A stretch of DNA of 64,000 bases from Chrysoporthe austroafricana (Eukaryota > Ascomycota > Sordariomycetes > Diaporthales > Cryphonectriaceae), in contig JYIP02000012.1 of assembly GCA_001051155.2 (NCBI GenBank), positions 1 through 64,000 of the forward strand, in the 5' to 3' direction. Both the position numbers and the translations under genes were made by a program. Every line of letters starts with the position of its first letter. Within the stretch, counting starts at the first letter, position 1. Below, piece by piece: positions 59,100 to 64,000 of the stretch. Under the pieces are notes generated by a model. It searched no databases. It was not told the origin of the DNA and saw only the letters and a program-made list of their open reading frames with translations.

Positions 59100-59396
59100 T
59101 GCGTCGGGAGGGGGGTGGATCCTCCCATTAGTGGCACCCTCGTCGGCACCGTCTGCCCGAACTGCTATACAGCGCCTGATCTTGGATTCGCTATACTCCC
59201 CGAGTATATGAGACGGGGCCTTGCGACGGAGGCGGCCCAGGCACTTATGAATTACGTCGAGCGTGAGAATGGTGTGAAGGACGTCCTCGGCCTATTTGAC
59301 CCTAGAAATGAGGCTTCCAGGGGCGTCTTCCGCAGGCTAGGTTTCGAGGATCGCGGCCCAAGGGTCTTGAAGATTTTTGCACGTGCGGATGCCTAA
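59100..59396 (+). pseudogene. GNAT N-acetyltransferase, C-terminal half
   Basis: Plus strand: ISGTLVGTVCPNC, then PDLGFAILPEYMRRGLATEA, the acetyl-CoA-binding motif A (R-R-G-L-A), followed by ALMNYVERENGVKDVLGLFD and NEASRGVFRRLGFEDRGP, motif B with the usual N..S..V..RLGF. Stop TAA at 59,394. It lacks an N-terminal half on this strand; one lies immediately beyond on the minus strand. GNAT enzymes of this type acetylate amines on proteins or small molecules. Confidence 0.75.
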
Positions 59397-59636
59397 GGAT
59401 TCGCAACCGCTGGGCGCCGCGATTGCCGTTGCGAGCATGCTCTGCTTGAAATGCCCTGCCAGTTGCTTGCGCGCGGCTTCACGAGTTGTGACAGATGTCG
59501 GCTTCCCGCCAATGGACGCGATGAACTCTGGCGTGTTCCAGAGCTTGACGAGGAAATCACAGTGAGCGTAATTATCGAGTAGTAAATACGAAAGGTAAAG
59601 CCTTTCCGACTTGATGAAAAAAATAGGGTCCGACAT
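59397..59636 (-). pseudogene. GNAT N-acetyltransferase, N-terminal half
   Basis: ATG at 59,636: MSDPIFFIKSERLYLSYLLL is the ..I.TERL.L..L start of RimJ/L-like GNATs, then LVKLWNTPEFIASIGGKPTS and TTREAARKQLAGHF. After a one-base frame slip it reads QAEHARNG. Homology ends near 59,400, exactly where the C-terminal half begins in the opposite orientation. Each half is about right for half of an about 180-190-residue enzyme. Confidence 0.65.
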
Positions 59637-59695
59637 AATTGATTTGTGTAATGAGGCAGGTCGAGTTGCTACAATGTAATTATTGCGTGTTCAGC

Positions 59696-59862
59696 CTTTT
59701 TTGGGGGGGGCGGTTTCTGAAAACCCCCCCCCCCCTAAAATTCTCTTTGAGTGGGCCTGACTTTTCTCACTGATGCAGCTTCGTAGTTGTCTACTTCTGT
59801 CGCTGATCACTTATTCATGATTAGTGATATGTACTATTATAAGACGTCCCCCCCCAAAAAAG
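59696..59862. repeat. 167-bp segment with 15-bp perfect inverted ends
   Basis: CTTTTTTGGGGGGGG (59,696-59,710) is the exact reverse complement of CCCCCCCCAAAAAAG (59,848-59,862). Just inside the left arm is a C12 run (59,724-59,735), and a GAA-rich tract follows the right arm. It could be a MITE-like insertion or homopolymer coincidence. Confidence 0.6.
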
Positions 59863-59984
59863 AAGAAGAAGAAGAAGAGAAGAAGAAAGAAATAAGTAGC
59901 AGATCCCGCTAAAATTAGTTAGGGCTATCATTCTCATACAAAAGAATTTCCTCGCTTCTTGCTGGCCGACATGCTCCAATTTGC

Positions 59985-60871
59985 TCACTTATTATCCCCC
60001 ATGCCGCCACCGAAGGAGTTTCGATGACCTGGTGTATGTGTAACCACGCCGCCCTTGTACCCAGAGCCATTGATCTTGTCTGATCGATGATCGTACGCCC
60101 GGCTGAAAATTTTCTCAAAACTGCGATAGTGATGTATCGCACCCATTCCGTTGATTCCAACTGCAGTCAGCGGCTCAAATGTCGAGTCTCCATTACACAT
60201 GATAGCCTGTCGAATAAAGTCCAAGCAATGGTCACGGTGCGCAGTGATTTCCCATGCCTACATGCCCTCAACTAAATCTGTAAATCCAGCCAATATGCGA
60301 AACGTAGAAAGTTAAGGCAACGCAGTTGGTGGAACATGGACACACCATATACCTTGTGCGTGGTCGGGTTGTGAGGACTTGGCAAAGATGCCGGGAGATG
60401 AGCGGTATACTCGTTCGGCAACTCGACGATACCATCGCCAGGAAGTGAGAGACGCATCCACATCTCGTTAGTCTTATTTGATAGCGGTCCGCCGTAGAAT
60501 TTGTGTAGCTAGAACGTGACTAGCGAATCGTAAACCACTAATGATGCAGTTTCAGCCATCGTCTCAACAGTCTTGTAGTTAAGACGTTCGGTCTATTAGT
60601 ACTTACAGTCTGGTTCGAAGTGGTCAAAGTTTTGCACAGGATCGCAGCTGAAGCTCTGCAGAAGAGTATGTGCATGCGCCCAAATTGTCGCTGCAGAGAT
60701 CAAGAGTATGATGTTGAAGCACAGCATTACATAGCCGCGGTTGATCCACGACGTCCGCTTCTTGATTGAAGCCGCAGAGACGGCGGAGGAAGGTCCATCT
60801 TTCTCGAGAAGATAATGATTAGCCTCATCCTTGGTCAAAGAACTTTGGGAAGAAAGATTTTCTCGATTCAT
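59985..60871 (-). pseudogene. UstYa/DUF3328-family gene, decayed but near full length
   Basis: ATG 60,871; exon 1 has a Ser-rich N-terminus and one membrane helix (VMLCFNIILLISAATIWAHA) and ends at the donor GTAAGT after EPD. Downstream: HKFYGGPLSNKTNEMWMRLS, VYGVSMFHQLRCLNFLRFAY (the LHQLHC motif with Arg for His), then in another frame AHRDHCLDFIRQAIMCNGDS (second motif, intact), GINGMGAIHHYRSF (expected H.C; Cys is Tyr) and VVTHTPG. Two in-frame TAGs (before LHKFYGG and before AWEITAHRD) and one frameshift near 60,270 break it; the TAGs and Cys-to-Tyr fit G-to-A or C-to-T change. It was a membrane-anchored metabolite or peptide oxidase. Confidence 0.72.
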
Positions 60872-61465
60872 GACCGACCTCTATAACGAAGTAGATCAGA
60901 AGGAGAACTGGCTGGGATAAAGAGCACAGTGATTAGCAGCTGAGATGATAGACATCAACCACTGCAAACACCCCATTGATAAGTTATCCAGCAAGGAGTT
61001 TCGTAATCGATCATTCCTTGAGACATGCTTCTTATCGTTGTCCATCGAACTCTCTTCGTCATATCTCTTAGCAGTCAGTACGCCCTACATTGATTTCGGC
61101 TCGCAATATCCTAAAAGTCCGTTTAATATCACTTAATTTGCGGCCGACTGACTCAATCAAGAGTAGCGCTTCACCGCCAGAGCCACACGACGCAGCACCC
61201 TCGAATCCGTAATGTTGTACCCTTACCACGGCCACCTGAGCATAGACCATGATTGAGGGTCATGGTGTCTATGCATCACCGTGCTATCTTTTGCAGTAAC
61301 ACAGTATGCGGATTTCTGAGAGCTGATCCCGCGAGGAAGGGGATTTCCAACATAGGAACTTGGAGGACTTTGCCACAAGCGTCTAGGATTATGTGGCTTT
61401 GAACGAGTAATCGGGACAAGATTCGGCGTATTGGGCTCTGAGCTGATCGTGCTCGCTCAAAGAAC
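60872..61465. other. Intergenic, no gene recognised
   Basis: Upstream of the decayed UstYa gene. A minus-strand reading with several stops (SLSEHDQLRAQYAESCPDY) continues an ORF to the right but is unrecognised. Confidence 0.4.
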
Positions 61466-61669
61466 CTAGCTAAAGGAACTGACCAGCCGGAACACTTGGA
61501 AGAAGGGCCGTTGTTGAATTCTTGAATTCATCGGTCCCGGTACTTGATGAATTGGACAAATTTTTGCTTCCCCATTTAACAGGACCGGAACGACGACAGA
61601 GACAATGAAGAGAGGCCCTAAAGATCTGAGATTGCTGGAAGACTTATGAGCTTGAGTTTTGGTGGCCAT
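61466..61669 (-). CDS. Possible membrane-anchored hypothetical protein, fragment
   Basis: ATG 61,669: MATKTQAHKSSSNLRSLGP, then a hydrophobic stretch (LFIVSVVVPVLL) that could be a signal anchor. After the helix a neighbouring frame is more protein-like (NSSSTGTDEFKNSTTALLPS), so the gene may be frame-shifted. The basic/Ser N-terminus plus one helix resembles the start of UstYa proteins, but no UstYa motif follows. I did not find Lys-Arg-spaced repeats, so nothing marks it as a ribosomal-peptide precursor. Confidence 0.25.
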   Translation of the reverse strand: MATKTQAHKSSSNLRSLGPLFIVSVVVPVLLNGEAKICPIHQVPGPMNSRIQQRPFFQVFRLVSSFS

Positions 61670-61876
61670 ATTTCCATGGATCGTGTATGGATCGTGTGGA
61701 TTCAGGAATAAGGTAGTTTCAAGATTAAGCAAGACAGAGACAGTTATCAGAGAGGATTTGGTCTTGTTCAAGAGTAGAAGAAACCTTATCTTTCGTCTAT
61801 GACTATTGGAAGAGACAGACCAGGCGATTTGGTGGTGCAATTTCGCTCGGCGACAACGAAAATATTTTTGTGCCAT

Positions 61877-63180
61877 TCGTCAGCATAATCAGAGGACCGA
61901 GGGGACACTCGACAGATTCTAACGCCTCTCAGCGTGCGGAAAGCAAATTCTGTATGTTCAACGATCACAATACGCCTCTCCCTAGCGAGTAGAAGCTTTG
62001 CAATTAGAAGTCTACCCAGAGGAAATGGTGAGATGCACGCGTGGTGGCAGACACTATTTGTGCTCGTCGCCACTGTCCACTGTAGCAGTCGGGCACGCAC
62101 TGTTGGTAACTTTTATTTTGCGTTTGACAGGCCTTAGCAATACCTGTACGGAGTCGTTATAGCCCTCTTTAGTGAAAAGCCAGCGATTCCGACAAAGAGC
62201 TCTGCGAACTTCAGGAGTAGCCTTAAAGAGACTGCAGCAATAAGTCTGCTAGGTTTGCTTAAAATCTAGCGTTCTCGTCAAATTGATAATAATGCGTGAT
62301 CGCAACCAAGATTCATCCAAAAGTTTCGTGTAGAAATTGAACTTAGGTCGAACATGCCAACGAGGGCCACCCGTCTGGAACTTTGCAAAGGTAGCTCAGG
62401 GTTATTGTTCTCAACCTTCCACCAGAGTCTCTTCAAGCTCCGTCATCTGCTGGTCTGTCTTCCTAATTTCAATTCCGCCGACCCACGGGATTACGTCTGG
62501 ACAAATCTAGAAATAAGGGTTAGTCCATTTCTTAGACAAGGCTTTGTGGCCGATTGTGAAGTTTACAAAATCTAAACCAAATGTTGACGGACCCCGTTCC
62601 TATATAATTAACTCACGGCACTGAGCGGGCGATCATCTGTCGGGATTGCGGAACCTGTATCAGCGATTGATGACTTGCGAGGCAGCAATACACTAATGTC
62701 TATAACATTATTTGTGCAGTAATTACGAATCAAGTCTGTTTCGCGACTGTCAACACTTTCAGCGTACCAGCCTGGATAAAAGTATATTGCAATGACTAAT
62801 TATTGATCTTTCGGTGAACGATGTGCGTAATTACCTATACCGCTACCGGTATCGGAAGGAGAACCCTCTCGAATCCAACTTCTTACTTTTTCGACCGGAG
62901 TGGCCCTTTCATCAGCCTTTATACGGCTTGCTTATCTAGGCTTGCAGCTGTTCATTTGGCAGTTAATATTTCGCCCAATCAAGCGACTTCTCGAGGCGCT
63001 TTTGCCTGTGGATCTAGTATTCTTCTTGGTCCTGAGAACTATATCCGTATATCGTAGAAAGCAAGCTCAAGATGATATTTTTCTGATGGTTTATGCTTAT
63101 ATTTTCAATTTTGCCCGCCTATTTGTCGCTGGAATGGGACTGATTCACATGCCTTTTGTAGACTACAGTAGATTGTAGAA
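61877..63180. other. Region with weak coding traces only
   Basis: A minus-strand reading at about 62,120-62,480 (FNFYTKLLDESWLRSRIIIN, AALCRN-like block) and a hydrophobic plus-strand reading at 62,900-63,178 (LGLQLFIWQLIFRPIKRLLE) look protein-like but I cannot assign them. Possibly decayed genes. Confidence 0.3.
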
Positions 63181-63559
63181 TAGGGATACCAATGACTTGG
63201 CCCGTAATGACAGTGTAGCAGCTTGCGTTCTCAAGATGCTTAGCCAAATTCTTGCAAATGGAGACAACAAGCGCGAGATGGCCTTGAATTAAGACGGAGG
63301 TAAGTACTATTTTATTCCTCAGCTTTCAATTCTAGTAACTCTGCTAGAAGGTGAACCGCTAGGCGCATAGAACCCGCCAGTATCACTATGCCGAGCGCTA
63401 CTTCCTATAAAGCGTTGATCCACATAACATTTTTAAGTAGGTCTGGGTAAAACCAAGCAACCTGGCCGCCTGCAGTTCTTCAAGGCCTGGAACTGGTAGG
63501 TCCTTTTCATTTCCTTGTCTTCGTGGTTTTCTGTGTCCAAAAATGCCACGGTGCTAATC

Positions 63560-63705
63560 AGGGTAATGATTACAGCTAACGCCCCAGCAGGGAACCCGAT
63601 CGAAACTAATGCCATTTTGAATGCCTTTTCCGGTAAGGATCTTGTCGCCAAGGCTGGGGAGCCGTTGTACGTTGGCCGTATTGAAGGCATCTTTAGCACT
63701 TCAGC
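63560..63705 (+). pseudogene. Polyketide-synthase ketosynthase scrap
   Basis: The plus strand reads PAGNPIETNAILNAFSGKD then AGEPLYVGRIEGIFSTS. Fungal iterative PKS ketosynthases carry ...GT..GDPIE..AI...F and ...PLYVGS.K.N.GH in this order and spacing. The upstream catalytic-His box and the downstream GH are not present, so only about 45 codons remain. A reading upstream (QILANGDNKREMALN, about 63,243-63,290) might belong to the same gene but is not diagnostic. Confidence 0.5.
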
Positions 63706-64000
63706 ACTCCGTTATCCCCCTAACATACTGCTATACACCTTCATCGACCAGGTCGCAGGTTTTACGAAAAGTTATAAAGTTTTCGAAGCTCCAAAGTATA
63801 GCAATACAGGAAAGACAGATTATCCTTCGGGAATCCGTTTGTGTCCGTAGCGTGTTTGTGGCCTAAGTAGAACCCCAGTCACCTGCTATCGCACGTGTAA
63901 TTATAACAAGGATCGAGTGTAGCACAATTTTATTTTATTTTTTAAAAAAAAAAAATCCAAAAAAAATCCATGGACTATTGCAGAAACACCGCAGGAATCT
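63706..64000. other. Right edge, no gene seen
   Basis: Ends with T/A homopolymer runs at 63,929-63,967. The open frame through 63,850 downstream of the ketosynthase scrap has no recognisable motif. Confidence 0.5.

Noticed and set aside
61466..61876. Ribosomal-peptide precursor for the UstYa cluster
   Set aside because: It has a hydrophobic N-terminal segment but no repeated core peptides or Lys-Arg processing sites, and its frame appears broken after the helix.
1..64000. tRNA or rRNA genes
   Set aside because: I looked for GGTTCGAATCC-type T-loops with matching acceptor stems and found no convincing cloverleaf; a dedicated scan could still find one.

Overview
The window looks like a filamentous ascomycete (Pezizomycotina) chromosome. 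Four things point there: genes with 50-75 bp GT-AG introns, two heterokaryon-incompatibility (HET) genes, several UstYa/DUF3328 genes, and a long AT-rich block whose mutations are the C-to-T/G-to-A kind left by repeat-induced point mutation (RIP). I could not name the species.

Bases 1-31,291 are one AT-rich, gene-free block made of RIP-mutated transposable elements. It holds an about 11.9-kb element (303-12,224) bounded by 548-bp direct repeats and carrying a tandem array of about 180-186 bp units. A deletion derivative (12,225-17,750) follows, then solo copies of the terminal repeat. At 19,823-29,936 lies a structurally complete Ty3/Gypsy chromovirus: 207-bp LTRs, a 5-bp target duplication AATAT, and recognisable protease, RT, RNase H, integrase and chromodomain. 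Every coding region in the block is destroyed.

At 31,291 composition changes abruptly. 31,292-33,118 is a 5'-truncated HET gene killed only by in-frame stops. Then comes the most unusual intact locus: a 3.4-kb intronless gene (34,308-37,688, minus) fusing a methyltransferase-like domain, a berberine-bridge-type FAD oxidase, a phosphomevalonate-kinase-like P-loop domain and an adenine-phosphoribosyltransferase-like domain. Next are a secreted serine tripeptidyl-peptidase-like gene (six exons, 40,312-42,234, minus), a little-mutated fragment of the AT-block repeat (43,300-43,520), and a SET-domain gene (45,802-47,270, minus). A second HET pseudogene (49,394-52,200) is interrupted by a pogo/Fot1-like transposase relic, and a short-chain dehydrogenase follows (53,468-54,480, plus).

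55.5-61 kb is a decayed group of UstYa (DUF3328) genes, the oxidase family of fungal ribosomal-peptide (ustiloxin-type) and other secondary-metabolite clusters. Mixed with it are a GNAT acetyltransferase whose two halves lie on opposite strands, as if about 300 bp had inverted in place, and a scrap of polyketide-synthase ketosynthase near the right end. I found no precursor peptide. The apparently functional genes are the four-domain enzyme, the peptidase, the SET protein and the SDR; most of the rest is under decay by RIP, insertion, frameshift or inversion.
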